Shown here: piece after piece, positions 49,808-58,541 of the stretch
Layout: every line of letters starts with the position of its first letter
Position numbering within the stretch: the stretch's first letter is position 1
Assembly: GCA_028708425.1 (NCBI GenBank)
Contig: JAQVYY010000007.1
Location: 33,165 to 97,164, forward strand
Direction of reading: 5' to 3'
Length of the DNA stretch: 64,000 bases
DNA from: Bacteroidales bacterium
GTDB lineage: Bacteria; Bacteroidota; Bacteroidia; Bacteroidales; Tenuifilaceae
The notes under the pieces: generated by a model
What the model saw: the letters and a program-made list of their open reading frames with translations, nothing else
Told to the model about the DNA's origin: nothing
Databases searched by the model: none
Position numbers and translations under genes: made by a program

Positions 49808-50512
49808 ATGAGATTACTGTTAATAAGCAATTCGACTAACGCGGGGGAAGAGTATTTACAGCATCCTTTGCCAGCCATCGGCGATTTCCTAAAAGGAGTA
49901 AAAAAAGTTCTTTTTATCCCTTTTGCTGCGGTTACCTACAGTTTTGATGAGTACGAAAAAAAGGTACAAAAAAGGTTCGACGAGTTTGGAATTCAAGTGG
50001 ACTCAATCCACCATCATCGCAATGCTAAAGTGGCCGTTCACAGTGCCGAGGCATTCGTTGTTGGGGGTGGTAATACATTTCGACTTTTAAAGATGATACA
50101 GCAACTTGATATAATTGAGGCGCTTCGATACAGAGTTCTTGATGGAACTCCATACGTTGGGTGGAGCGCAGGGTCAAATATGGCTTGCCCCACTATTTGT
50201 ACTACCAACGACATGCCTATTGTAGAACCCGATAGCTTTAGCGCGTTTAATTTAATTCGTTTTCAAATTAATCCCCACTATCTAGATGCTAACCCTAGCG
50301 GACACGCTGGCGAAACTCGCGAGCAGCGGATTAATGAATTTATTGCGTTAGACCCTTTTTCGTATGTTGTAGGTCTTAGAGAGGGAAGTATACTTAAAGT
50401 TGAAGGGGGAGATATTACTCTACTCGGTGATAAGTCATTAAGGGTTTTTAAGCACCAAGCTGAGCCTAAGGAATATAAACCTGGAGATAACCTTGATTTT
50501 CTGTTTGAGTAA
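49808..50512 (+). CDS. pepE: Dipeptidase E (alpha-aspartyl dipeptidase)
   Basis: A 234-residue cytosolic serine peptidase of family S51 that cleaves Asp-X dipeptides. The nucleophile motif is GWSAGSNMACP, and INPHYLDANPSGHAGETREQRINEF carries the conserved His and substrate-binding residues. Length is normal. The 838-bp gap after it separates it from an AbgT-family transporter, which could supply peptides or related substrates, but this link is speculative. Confidence 0.95.
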   Translation: MRLLLISNSTNAGEEYLQHPLPAIGDFLKGVKKVLFIPFAAVTYSFDEYEKKVQKRFDEFGIQVDSIHHHRNAKVAVHSAEAFVVGGGNTFRLLKMIQQLDIIEALRYRVLDGTPYVGWSAGSNMACPTICTTNDMPIVEPDSFSAFNLIRFQINPHYLDANPSGHAGETREQRINEFIALDPFSYVVGLREGSILKVEGGDITLLGDKSLRVFKHQAEPKEYKPGDNLDFLFE

Positions 50513-51350
50513 ATACTTTATTATACATATTATCAGGTATTTAATTATGGTTGTATTAATTAAAGGTTTAATAAATTAGTGTGCTCTAAATCAAACTATA
50601 TATTCATTATCTCATCAGCATATAAATACCGGTGCTTTAAATATGCAGTGCTGTTGCCTTTTATACCGCTTTGACCACCCATTTATTTGTAAACGGGTAT
50701 TTCTTTATGAAAGCATAAGTAAAAAACACCGTATTTTAAAAGCACAATTTTGGGGATTAGGGGTTAGGGCTTTTAACGGTATCTCTTGGTGTAGCTACAG
50801 GTTTTCTTTTTAACCCGCATTGCTCGTCAAATTTTTTAAAGATGAATGCAAATGCCTGCTAACCAGGACTTGTTGAGCCCAATTTTAGGCAACAAAATGG
50901 TTTGGGAAACCTAGTCGCTGTTTTAAACAGCAACTATACGAAAGAATAGTTGGGGTTAATTTGTTTCTGTCTTTAGAATCCTCCAACCAATAGTGTGATC
51001 CTGCATTAATGACGACATGCGATATTTTTTTTTCGTGAAGTAATAAAGGCATGATATTCACGAACGTTTATCGAATAATTATTTGAATATCAATAGTATT
51101 CGAGCAATGCTTAAAGTTTAAGCTTTAATTTTAACTATAAAATTTTAATTCGTATTATATGATACTTTTCCCTTTTCATAAATCCCCTAATTTTTAAACA
51201 CAATAAAATCACTGAAAATTAGTATAGCAGCATATGAAACAAAATACACATTTATCAGTATGTGTAAATTGTGCTTTATTTTTTTATGATGAATGCAACC
51301 ATTGGATATTATTATTTAATAAGTATTAATAGGCTTACAATTAAGGGTTT
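50513..51350. other. 838-bp gene-free region with repeat copy F
   Basis: This is the largest gene-free gap in the window. It contains repeat copy F (50811-50959). Upstream of F I see no feature. Downstream is a 6-bp inverted repeat, TACACA/TGTGTA, at 51245-51266, about 85 bases before the transporter start, which may be an operator. There is no tRNA or convincing ORF. Confidence 0.7.
50811..50959 (+). repeat. Interspersed structured repeat, copy F
   Basis: Full-length copy from TAACCCGCATT to TTGGGGTTAA. It carries the clearest compensatory changes: hairpin 3 is GCTGTT-TTA-AACAGC (C-G pair changed to T-A), and hairpin 4 is AACTAT/ATAGTT (T-A changed to C-G). The right arm of hairpin 1 is disrupted (AATGCCTGCTA). 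Confidence 0.9.
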
Positions 51351-52859
51351 ATGAAGAGACGGAGATTTAATTTTCTTGCAGGAGTTGAACGGGTTGGAAA
51401 TGCTCTACCTCATCCTGCCGCTTTGTTTGGGATATTTGCACTATCAACTCTAGTCTTATCCCTTATTGGATATTATTTTCAATGGGTAGGAGTTAATCCA
51501 GGTACTGGCGAAACAGTAAAAATAGTTAATCTCCTTTCACGAGATGGTCTCCATAAGATACTTCTCGAAATGGTGAATAACTACACCGGCTTTGCGCCAC
51601 TAGGAATTGTTATGGTTGCCATGTTTGGGATAGGCATAGCCGAAAGTAGCGGCCTTATAAAATCATCCATAAATCTTTTGCTTATCAAGGCGCCTAAAAA
51701 TTCTGTTACATTCCTACTTGTTTTTACTGGAATACTATCTAATATCGCTTCCGATTTGGGGTATATACTTATTATCCCGCTGGCAGGAGTCATTTTCCAT
51801 TCGTTAGGTAGGCACCCCATTGCAGGAATGGCCGCGGCTTTTGCCGGTGTAAGTGGGGGTTTTAGTGCAAATATATTAATAGGAACCATCGATCCATTGC
51901 TTGCAGGTTTATCAACCGAAGCGGCAAGAATTATCGACCCCGAGTACTATGTGCTGCCCACATCTAATTACTACTTTATGGTTGTTTCAACCTTTTTTAT
52001 TGCCACGGTGGGAACCTGGGTAACCAATGTTATTGTTGAACCCCGACTAGGCAAATATACAGGCCATGTGCCGCAGGAAGAGATTACCCAGCTTACCCCA
52101 AACGAACGTAAAGGGCTTAGATGGTCGGGTATCGTTTTATTGTTTTTTGTAGCACTTATTTTATGGGGACTTATTCCCGAGAATGGCATTCTACGAGCCG
52201 ATGATAATACTATTCTGCACTCGCCAGTGCTAAAGGGGTTTATTGCTGTTCTGTTTATCGTGGCAGGAACCTGTGGGGTTGTTTATGGCTATGTGAGCGG
52301 AACCTTTAAAAAGCATACAGATGTTATCTCTGGCATGAATAGCACTTTTAAGGGGCTTACCTCATTTTTAGTGCTTGTTTTTTTTGCATCACAGTTCGTT
52401 GCATGGTTTAAATGGAGTAACTTGGGTATTCTGATTGCCGTTAAGGGAGCCGCATTTCTTCAGAATCTTCACCTTGGCCTTATTCCCTTGGTTATTCTAT
52501 TTATCATCATCTCTGGTATTATCAACATGTTTATGGGGAGTGCATCGGCAAAATGGGCTATTATGGGACCAGTTTTTATTCCCATGTTTATGTTGTTGGG
52601 GTATTCGCCTGAGCTTTCGCAGGCCGTTTTCCGTATAGGCGATAGCGTTACCAACCTTATTTCGCCCATGATGAGCTTTTTTGCCCTAATCATTGTCTAT
52701 TTCCAAAAATACGACGAGAAATCGGGTATCGGTTCTCTTATTGCCACCATGTTGCCGTATTCTATCGCATTTTTTATATCATGGACTGTACTTATAGTGG
52801 CCTGGATTCTGATAGGGCTACCCCTTGGCCCCGATGCAGGGTTATACTATATCAAATAG
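51351..52859 (+). CDS. AbgT-family transporter
   Basis: A 502-residue membrane protein with about eleven to thirteen hydrophobic segments and AbgT signatures: VGNALPHPAALFGIFALSTL near the N-terminus, PLGIVMVAMFGIGIAESSGL, and NMFMGSASAKWAIMGPVFIPM in the second half. Family members import p-aminobenzoyl-glutamate or export sulfonamide-like compounds. Which applies here is unknown, and no abgA/abgB amidohydrolase genes are adjacent. Confidence 0.93.
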   Translation: MKRRRFNFLAGVERVGNALPHPAALFGIFALSTLVLSLIGYYFQWVGVNPGTGETVKIVNLLSRDGLHKILLEMVNNYTGFAPLGIVMVAMFGIGIAESSGLIKSSINLLLIKAPKNSVTFLLVFTGILSNIASDLGYILIIPLAGVIFHSLGRHPIAGMAAAFAGVSGGFSANILIGTIDPLLAGLSTEAARIIDPEYYVLPTSNYYFMVVSTFFIATVGTWVTNVIVEPRLGKYTGHVPQEEITQLTPNERKGLRWSGIVLLFFVALILWGLIPENGILRADDNTILHSPVLKGFIAVLFIVAGTCGVVYGYVSGTFKKHTDVISGMNSTFKGLTSFLVLVFFASQFVAWFKWSNLGILIAVKGAAFLQNLHLGLIPLVILFIIISGIINMFMGSASAKWAIMGPVFIPMFMLLGYSPELSQAVFRIGDSVTNLISPMMSFFALIIVYFQKYDEKSGIGSLIATMLPYSIAFFISWTVLIVAWILIGLPLGPDAGLYYIK

Positions 52860-52879
52860 TATTATTACTTGATTTACAC

Positions 52880-53027
52880 TAACCCGCATTATTCATCAAA
52901 TTTGTAAAAGATGACTGTAAATGCGGGTTACTCCAACGTGGTCGAACCCAATTTTGGGGCACAAAATTGGATGTGATACCTGATTGTTGTAGGAGTCAGC
53001 TATTATTCGTACGAATAATTGGGATTA
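52880..53027 (+). repeat. Interspersed structured repeat, copy G
   Basis: Full-length copy, 148 bp, from TAACCCGCATT to TTGGGATTA, 20 bases after the AbgT-gene stop. Hairpin 1 outer arms TAACCCGCATT/AATGCGGGTTA are perfect. Hairpin 4 is TTATTCGTACGAATAA, a perfect palindrome in which the loop bases also pair. Hairpin 3 is weak. Confidence 0.9.
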
Positions 53028-53046
53028 CCCTTTTTATTCCCAGACC

Positions 53047-53096
53047 GTTGCCTTGCGGTAGTTAAGGTAAGCGAAGTCGAAGCACGACAAGGTAAC
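53047..53096. repeat. Stem-loop with a GCGAAGTCGAAGC core
   Basis: GTTGCCTTG at 53047-53055 pairs with CAAGGTAAC at 53088-53096 (nine pairs, one G-T). The loop contains GCGAAGTCGAAGC, a word resembling short palindromic repeats scattered through many bacterial genomes. Only one copy is present here, so its repeat status is from memory of such words, not from this window. Confidence 0.4.
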
Positions 53097-53250
53097 CGAA
53101 ACTAAAACCAAGCCCATATTTATCTTTTTTTATATTCAAAAAGCGTTAAAAAAGCCGAAATACTAACGAATAGGCTAAAAATAACTATTTTAGCTTCGTA
53201 AAAAGAATTGGAATAACACGTTTTATTAAACAACCTAAATAGTACCCCAA

Positions 53251-56200
53251 ATGAAGAGTTTTAAGAAATTCAATGTAATCGTTGGTTGGATGGTTTTTGC
53301 AATAGCGGCCATTGTTTACCTGTCAACCATGGAATCGTCGGCTAGTTTTTGGGATTGTAGCGAACGGATAACTGCTGCCTATAAACTTGAAGTGCCTCAT
53401 CCACCGGGAGCACCTTTCTTCATGCTTATGGCCAACTTCTTCACTACTTTTGCATCTGATCCCACCTTGGTTGCCCTAATGATTAACTCCATGTCGGCAT
53501 TGGCCTCAGCCTTTACCATTCTATTCCTTTTCTGGTCAATTACCCACCTTGCGCGAAAACTTGTACACAAGCGCGATGATGACATGGCGTTACCTCAAAT
53601 AATTGCTATCTTAGGAAGTGGATTGATTGGAGCTTTGGCCTACGCTTTTACCGACAGCTTTTGGTTTATATCTGTTGAAGCCGAAGCCTACGCCACCTCT
53701 TCGCTATTTACCGCCCTAGTGTTCTGGGCCATCCTAAAATGGGAGAATGTGGCCGACAAGCCTCATGCAAACCGGTGGCTGCTACTTATTGCATACATCA
53801 TGGGGTTGTCAATAGGGGTTCATCTACTTAACCTGCTTACCATTCCGGCCATTGTATTTGTTTACTACTTTAAAAAGCACAAGGTTACCCGCTGGGGTGT
53901 GGTTGCCGCTTTGGCCACATCGGTAGCATTGCTGGGTGGCATAATGTACCTTATCATTCCGGGTATTGTTACGTTGGCATCAAAATTTGAGCTGCTTTTT
54001 GTTAACATCTTTAAAATGCCCTACAATAGCGGGGTTATTATATTTTTAGTAGCTATTGCCACGCTTATCCCTTACATTCTTTGGATTACATATAAGAAGA
54101 AAAAAGTATTACTACACACCCTTGTTCTGGGCTTAACGGTTATTACCATTGGCTACTCTTCATACGCAATGCTGGTTATTCGAGCCAATGCCAATCCGCC
54201 CATGAACCAAAATAACCCATCAACAGTATTCTCGTTACTCCACTACCTTAACCGCGAGCAGTACGGTTCTCGACCCCTTATAACTGGACAATATTACAAT
54301 GCGCCCGTGACGGGTAGCCACGAAAAGACAACCTACATAAAAAGGAATGGAAAATATGAGAAAACTTTTCTTAAGGATGTTTACGAATTCGACGAACGTT
54401 TTGTGGGTTTTCTCCCTAGGATGTGGAGTTGGCAACCCGACCATGTTGAGGAGTACAAAAAATGGGGAAATGTAAAGGGTCGTCCCATTCGAATAACCAA
54501 CTCCATGGGCGAGCAGGAGGTAAGGCGGGTGCCAACGTTTGGCGAAAATATGAGGTTTTTGTTTAGCTACCAGATAGGACATATGTACTGGCGCTACTTT
54601 ATGTGGAATTTTGCGGGCAGACAAAATGATGAGCAGGGCCATGGCGACCTTATGAAGGGTAACTGGATTACTGGCATAAAATGGCTTGATGCCATTCGGC
54701 TCGGAAACCAAGATAACCTCACCAGCGAAATGCTGAATAGTCCATCGCGTAACGTTTACTATATGCTTCCCCTTATTTTAGGTTTGATTGGGTTGATATA
54801 TCAGGTATCGCGCGATTCGAAAAATTTCTGGGTTGTTACTCTACTTTTTGTTTTAACCGGTATTGCCATTGTGGTTTACCTAAACCAGTATCCGCTTCAA
54901 CCGCGCGAACGCGACTACTCCTACGTGGGCTCATTCTACGCTTTCTCTATTTGGATAGGACTGGGGGTTATGGCCATTTACGAGGGGTTAAAACGATACT
55001 CGAAGGGTGTTCTGCCCGCTGCCCTGGCAGTGCTTATATGCGTGCCTGTTCCTGCGCTTTTGGCATCCGAAAATTGGGACGACCACGATAGGTCAGGTCG
55101 ATATGTTGCCCGCGACTTTGCCTATAACTACCTCAATACATGCGACGAAAATGCCATACTTTTCACAAATGGCGATAACGACACTTTCCCGCTATGGTAC
55201 GCGCAGGAAGTGGAAGGGATTAGAACCGATGTTCGCATTGTTAATCTCAGCTTACTGGGCACCGATTGGTACTCCGAACAAATGAAATGGAAGGCCAACA
55301 AATCGGAACCCGTACCTATACAGATGGATTTCGACAAGTTTGTGCAAGGTACAAGGGATGTCATTTACATTATGGATAGGTTAGATACCCCCGTTGAGCT
55401 TAAAAAGGCCATGAGCTTTGTTGCAAGCGATAACCCGCAAACCAGGCATAGGGGCAACAGTGGCGAAATGATTGACTATCTACCTTCAAAGCATTTAAAA
55501 ATTACCGTTGACAAGGAAAAGGTGCTAGCCAATGGGGTTGTTAAACCCGAAGATGCACATCTGATTGTTGATGAGATTGTTTGGACCCTCGAAAAGGATT
55601 ACATCCAGAAAAACGAGATGATGATTCTCGAAATATTAGCCAACAATAACTGGGAACGCCCCATTTACTTCGTTTCAACAGGTGGCGACTCGGACATTGG
55701 GCTATCCGACTATCTACAGCACGAGGGTTTTGCCTACAAATTTGTGCCTATTAAAACTCCCGCAAAAGATTACCTATCAGTTGGCAGGATTGATGTTGAT
55801 AAGCTATACCATAACTACATGAATAAATTTATGTGGGGTGGCATCGATAAGCCCGATGTAATGGTTGACCATAACGTACAACGTACAATGCTAGTACTTA
55901 GATTACGCAGCAACTTTAGCCGCCTGGCCGAAAAGCTTATTGAAGTGAATAGGATTGATTCGGCTGTGAATGTGCTCGACAGGATAGTTGAGTTGCTTCC
56001 GCAGGAAAAGTTTCCCTATGAGTTTTTTACCTTGGGCATTATTGATGGTTACTATATGGCCAACGAAACCGAAAAGGCCAGTAATCTTTTAGCTAGCTAT
56101 GCCGATATTACGCTCGAAAATTTGAAGTATCTGTTTAGTCTAGAGCCTAAGTTTACCAACATTTTAGGATACGATATTGAGCTTAACCTGCAGGTTATGC

Positions 56201-56307
56201 AACAGCTAGTTGCAACAACCGAAAGGTATAGCCAAACAGACCTGAAAGAGAAATACGAACCCGAGTTTAATATGTATATAACCCAATATTACCAACGAGG
56301 ACGCTAA
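53251..56307 (+). CDS. DUF2723 membrane protein (GT-C glycosyltransferase-like)
   Basis: A 1,018-residue protein. The N-terminal half has about ten membrane helices with the motif SFWDCSERITAAYKLEVPHP, whose acidic residues and position match the first-loop Asp/Glu region of GT-C/O-mannosyltransferase-like proteins. EAEAYATSSLFTALV and NQYPLQPRERDYSYVGSFYA are typical of DUF2723. The C-terminal ~400 residues are periplasmic and end in TPR-like helices. The family is nearly universal in Bacteroidetes and likely transfers a sugar from a lipid carrier to exported proteins or glycans; the donor and acceptor are not known. Confidence 0.92.
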   Translation: MKSFKKFNVIVGWMVFAIAAIVYLSTMESSASFWDCSERITAAYKLEVPHPPGAPFFMLMANFFTTFASDPTLVALMINSMSALASAFTILFLFWSITHLARKLVHKRDDDMALPQIIAILGSGLIGALAYAFTDSFWFISVEAEAYATSSLFTALVFWAILKWENVADKPHANRWLLLIAYIMGLSIGVHLLNLLTIPAIVFVYYFKKHKVTRWGVVAALATSVALLGGIMYLIIPGIVTLASKFELLFVNIFKMPYNSGVIIFLVAIATLIPYILWITYKKKKVLLHTLVLGLTVITIGYSSYAMLVIRANANPPMNQNNPSTVFSLLHYLNREQYGSRPLITGQYYNAPVTGSHEKTTYIKRNGKYEKTFLKDVYEFDERFVGFLPRMWSWQPDHVEEYKKWGNVKGRPIRITNSMGEQEVRRVPTFGENMRFLFSYQIGHMYWRYFMWNFAGRQNDEQGHGDLMKGNWITGIKWLDAIRLGNQDNLTSEMLNSPSRNVYYMLPLILGLIGLIYQVSRDSKNFWVVTLLFVLTGIAIVVYLNQYPLQPRERDYSYVGSFYAFSIWIGLGVMAIYEGLKRYSKGVLPAALAVLICVPVPALLASENWDDHDRSGRYVARDFAYNYLNTCDENAILFTNGDNDTFPLWYAQEVEGIRTDVRIVNLSLLGTDWYSEQMKWKANKSEPVPIQMDFDKFVQGTRDVIYIMDRLDTPVELKKAMSFVASDNPQTRHRGNSGEMIDYLPSKHLKITVDKEKVLANGVVKPEDAHLIVDEIVWTLEKDYIQKNEMMILEILANNNWERPIYFVSTGGDSDIGLSDYLQHEGFAYKFVPIKTPAKDYLSVGRIDVDKLYHNYMNKFMWGGIDKPDVMVDHNVQRTMLVLRLRSNFSRLAEKLIEVNRIDSAVNVLDRIVELLPQEKFPYEFFTLGIIDGYYMANETEKASNLLASYADITLENLKYLFSLEPKFTNILGYDIELNLQVMQQLVATTERYSQTDLKEKYEPEFNMYITQYYQRGR

Positions 56308-56350
56308 TGCAAAAACATCGCTGCAAGGCGATAAAAACCAATCGTAACGC

Positions 56351-56498
56351 TAACCCGCATTATACACCAAATTTGTTAAAGATGAATACAAATGCGGTTC
56401 CCCCGACCTAGTTGAGCCCCATTTTGGGCAACAAAAATGGTTGTGAGACTTAGTCGCTGTCAGAGACCCCAATTATTCGGGTAAATAATTGGGGTTAA
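56351..56498 (+). repeat. Interspersed structured repeat, copy H
   Basis: Full-length copy from TAACCCGCATT to TTGGGGTTAA, between the convergent DUF2723 gene (+) and the minus-strand gene ending at 56508. Hairpin 2 is shifted but still paired (CCATTTT/AAAATGG). Hairpin 3 is damaged on its right arm (GACCCC). Its right end is nine bases from the neighbouring stop codon, so it may double as a terminator region. Confidence 0.9.
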
Positions 56499-56507
56499 TT
56501 TTTGGTC

Positions 56508-57023
56508 CTACTTTTTCCGTTCTTTTTTAGTTGTTACGATTATTACACCATTGGCAGCGTTATATTTTTTCAAGGCCTGCTCTCCTCTAATCACTTCGAT
56601 ATTTTCTATATCATCAGGGGATATCTCTTTAAGCATTTTTTGGTCTGATTTCACCCCGTTAATAATTACCACAGGAGCCTCTGTCTTGGTGCTATAATCT
56701 TTATCCTTTGCTTTGTATTGATTATTCTCATCTACACTAGTTTTTGTTGTAATAAGCAGCACGCCATTCTTTGCGTTGTACTCCTTTATTGCCTTATCAC
56801 CTTTAAGAACATTTATGGATTCAATTTTATTTACGTCCAACAAACCCACAGGGAAATCGAATTTTTTTCCATCAACATAAATATCTGGTTTTGCATCATC
56901 TTTTAGCTTAATATGAAGTTTTTCCTGTATTGAACTTTTATCTGTTGTCTCGTTACCCTCTTGTGCTTGAATTAACGAAAATGATAGTAACACTGCACAT
57001 GCAGCTAGAATTAAGTTTTTCAT
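56508..57023 (-). CDS. Small exported protein with two TonB-plug-like repeats
   Basis: A 171-residue protein with a signal peptide (~1-20). The rest consists of two similar units: IESINVLKGDKAIKEYNAKN + GVLLITTK and IENIEVIRGEQALKKYNAAN + GVIIVTTK. Each resembles the core of a TonB-dependent receptor plug domain (normally ISVLKDASAAAIYGARGANGVILITTK), but there is no barrel. It lies 40 bases downstream of the anti-sigma gene. It may bind or regulate a SusC-type receptor or modulate sigma/anti-sigma signalling. No function is established from sequence. Confidence 0.85.
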   Translation of the reverse strand: MKNLILAACAVLLSFSLIQAQEGNETTDKSSIQEKLHIKLKDDAKPDIYVDGKKFDFPVGLLDVNKIESINVLKGDKAIKEYNAKNGVLLITTKTSVDENNQYKAKDKDYSTKTEAPVVIINGVKSDQKMLKEISPDDIENIEVIRGEQALKKYNAANGVIIVTTKKERKK

Positions 57024-57063
57024 TTTTTTAATAGTTTGTTAGTAAAAACCTGATTAGAATTAA

Positions 57064-57492
57064 TTATTCGGCAGTTGTATAAATAATAAGCATTTCGTTT
57101 TCAAAAATAATGTTTTGCGCAACATCTGCTCTATCTGTATTAGACAGCATATTTAGAGCTTGATTTAGCAACGCCTCTTTCTCAGCAAAGTTGAGCTCTT
57201 TTTGTCGTGGGTTGGATATAGAAAGAGATATTAATAAAATGGCTGAAGCCGCTGCTGACATGATTCCAACAAGTATCTTGCGTCTTCTAATTCTTTTATT
57301 TTGAAATGATTCCCATAGTGTATCATTAAAATTCTTTGGGGCTTCCGTTTTATTGTTTCTCACGAAAGAGGCCCATACCTCGAATGAAGATTCTGAGTTT
57401 TGGGCATTGTCAAACAAAAACTGTTCTTCGTTTAAAGTAGTGTTTCCCTCTTTATATTTTTCAATTAATCTTTTAACTTCACCCTCTTTCAT
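57064..57492 (-). CDS. Putative membrane anti-sigma factor
   Basis: A 142-residue protein with an N-terminal cytosolic segment (EVKRLIEKYKEGNTTLNEEQFLF, typical of Bacteroidetes anti-sigma factors), one membrane helix near residues 73-95 (KILVGIMSAAASAILLISLS) and a short periplasmic tail of ~45 residues. Its ATG overlaps the end of the upstream sigma gene in the frame that encodes region 4, so the two were once translationally coupled. The sigma gene is broken, so this protein may have no cognate partner. Confidence 0.8.
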   Translation of the reverse strand: MKEGEVKRLIEKYKEGNTTLNEEQFLFDNAQNSESSFEVWASFVRNNKTEAPKNFNDTLWESFQNKRIRRRKILVGIMSAAASAILLISLSISNPRQKELNFAEKEALLNQALNMLSNTDRADVAQNIIFENEMLIIYTTAE

Positions 57493-57987
57493 AGCTATAT
57501 ATTTTTCCTAGTTTTATACTTACCTGCTTTCTTGCTCGTGATAACAAAACTCTCACATGCTCAATTTTAAGCTGTGTAGCAGCAGCTATCTCAAAAAACT
57601 CATACCCGTCTAAGTCTCGCATTATTATAGCCTCCCTTTGTTGTTCGGGTAAACTTTCAATAATTTTTTTAATTAATGTCTATAGCTCTTTGCACTCTAA
57701 CTGGTCTTGACTGTTTTCTGATTTTAATAGCTCCAGCTGCAAGGGAGAATCATAAGTTTCTAGTCTCTTTTTTTCATTACATCAATACAGTAATTGCGAG
57801 CGGTTAAGAATACAAAACCTGTAATATTGGGATGTTGTCCAATTTGCTTACGCTTTGCCCAGAGTTTCATCATTATTTCTTGAATGGCATCCTCAGCGTC
57901 TGTATTATTTCCAAGCATTCGTGAAACCATAGGAAACAAACGCTCAGAAAGTGAAAACACATTAAGCTGAAATTCTGTCTTATTCAT
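57479..57987 (-). pseudogene. Broken ECF-type RNA polymerase sigma factor gene
   Basis: The ORF 57760-57987 encodes sigma region 2 (NTDAEDAIQEIMMKLW, NYCIDVMKK) and then stops. Shifting frame at the A7 run (T7 at 57768-57774 on the plus strand) restores reading into linker and region 4 (LPEQQREAIIMRDLDGYEFF, then RVLLSRARKQVSIKLG), ending at a TGA that overlaps the anti-sigma start. In the restored frame a TAG at 57680-57682 still interrupts the gene between KEL and TLIKK. So one frameshift plus one nonsense codon separate the two conserved regions. A sequencing error in the homopolymer could explain the frameshift but not the stop. Confidence 0.85.
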
Positions 57988-58218
57988 TCTACACTAATAA
58001 CGATAAAATGGGTATGGACATAACAAAAAAAAGTGGCTTTATTTTAAATAACAACGCAAGTAGCTGATAATTAATCGAAATAATTCTTTTTTTAGTCGAC
58101 GACGCTGAATTTATTAGCATCTGAAAATGCTTATTCGATGGACAAAGTGATAAGCGTAAAATATTCGATGATGTTGGGGGTTTCACAATATACGAATAGC
58201 AGATCTGCTATAAACATT

Positions 58219-58280
58219 TAACCCCCATTATTCATCAAATTTATTACAGAAGAATGCAAATGCGGTTTTCCCTGTCCAGC
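58219..58280 (+). repeat. Interspersed structured repeat, copy I (left end only)
   Basis: TAACCCCCATTATTCATC, then AAATTTATTACAGAAGAATG and AAATGCGGT match hairpin 1 of the family. After about 58275 the sequence departs from the consensus and runs into an unrelated hairpin, CGAGGC-GGT-GCCTCG. It is a truncated or chimeric copy. Confidence 0.75.
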
Positions 58281-58486
58281 CCGAGGCGGTGCCTCGAATT
58301 ATTGGTATTGTAGGGATTTGCGCCCTGCAAGGGCAGGTTAAAAAGAAAAGCTTTTTTGGTTTGGCGCAGCCAATTACATGTACGGGTTAGGCTAAGCCGT
58401 AAGGTGTTAAATGCAAGATAAAACAACGCTGTAAATCGACTTAAAATCCTGCGTAACGTTAATAAAGCACGTATTGATATAAAGCT

Positions 58487-58523
58487 AAGAGCCTCAGCCA
58501 TTCTAAAAACGGCTGAGGCTCTT
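58487..58523 (-). terminator. Strong terminator hairpin after the outer-membrane protein gene
   Basis: AAGAGCCTCAGCC and GGCTGAGGCTCTT form a perfect 13-bp stem with an 11-base loop, 19 bases beyond the stop of the minus-strand gene ending at 58542. On the minus strand the stem is followed by AGCTTTATATC, a weak U-tract. Confidence 0.7.
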
Positions 58524-58541
58524 AACATACGATAAAATCGC

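Larger units (their letters stand above)
52860..53250. other. 391-bp gene-free region with repeat copy G and a second repeat type
   Basis: It holds repeat copy G (52880-53027) and then a 9-bp stem-loop with the word GCGAAGTCGAAGC (53047-53096). No ORF fits. The DUF2723 gene follows at 53251. Confidence 0.75.
57988..58541. other. 554-bp region without a convincing gene
   Basis: The region between the broken sigma gene and the outer-membrane protein gene contains a truncated repeat (copy I, 58219-58280), two short hairpins (CGAGGC-GGT-GCCTCG at 58282 and GCCCT-GCA-AGGGC at 58322) and a terminator (58487-58523). The 94-residue and 65-residue minus ORFs here have no protein-like features and are not called. 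Confidence 0.7.

Noticed and set aside
50513-51350. tRNA, riboswitch or hidden gene in the largest gap
   Set aside because: No cloverleaf, no known riboswitch core and no protein-like frame were found apart from repeat copy F.
57760-57800. Programmed frameshift at the A7 run in the sigma gene
   Set aside because: A frameshift alone would still meet a TAG in the restored frame before region 4, so recoding is less likely than decay.
57989-58186. 65-residue minus ORF upstream of the broken sigma gene
   Set aside because: No recognisable motif, and it sits in the probable leader of the sigma gene.
58244-58528. 94-residue minus ORF between the broken sigma and outer-membrane protein genes
   Set aside because: It runs through repeat copy I and two hairpins, has low-complexity basic/Ser/Leu composition and no domain. 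It is most likely a chance frame in repeat DNA.
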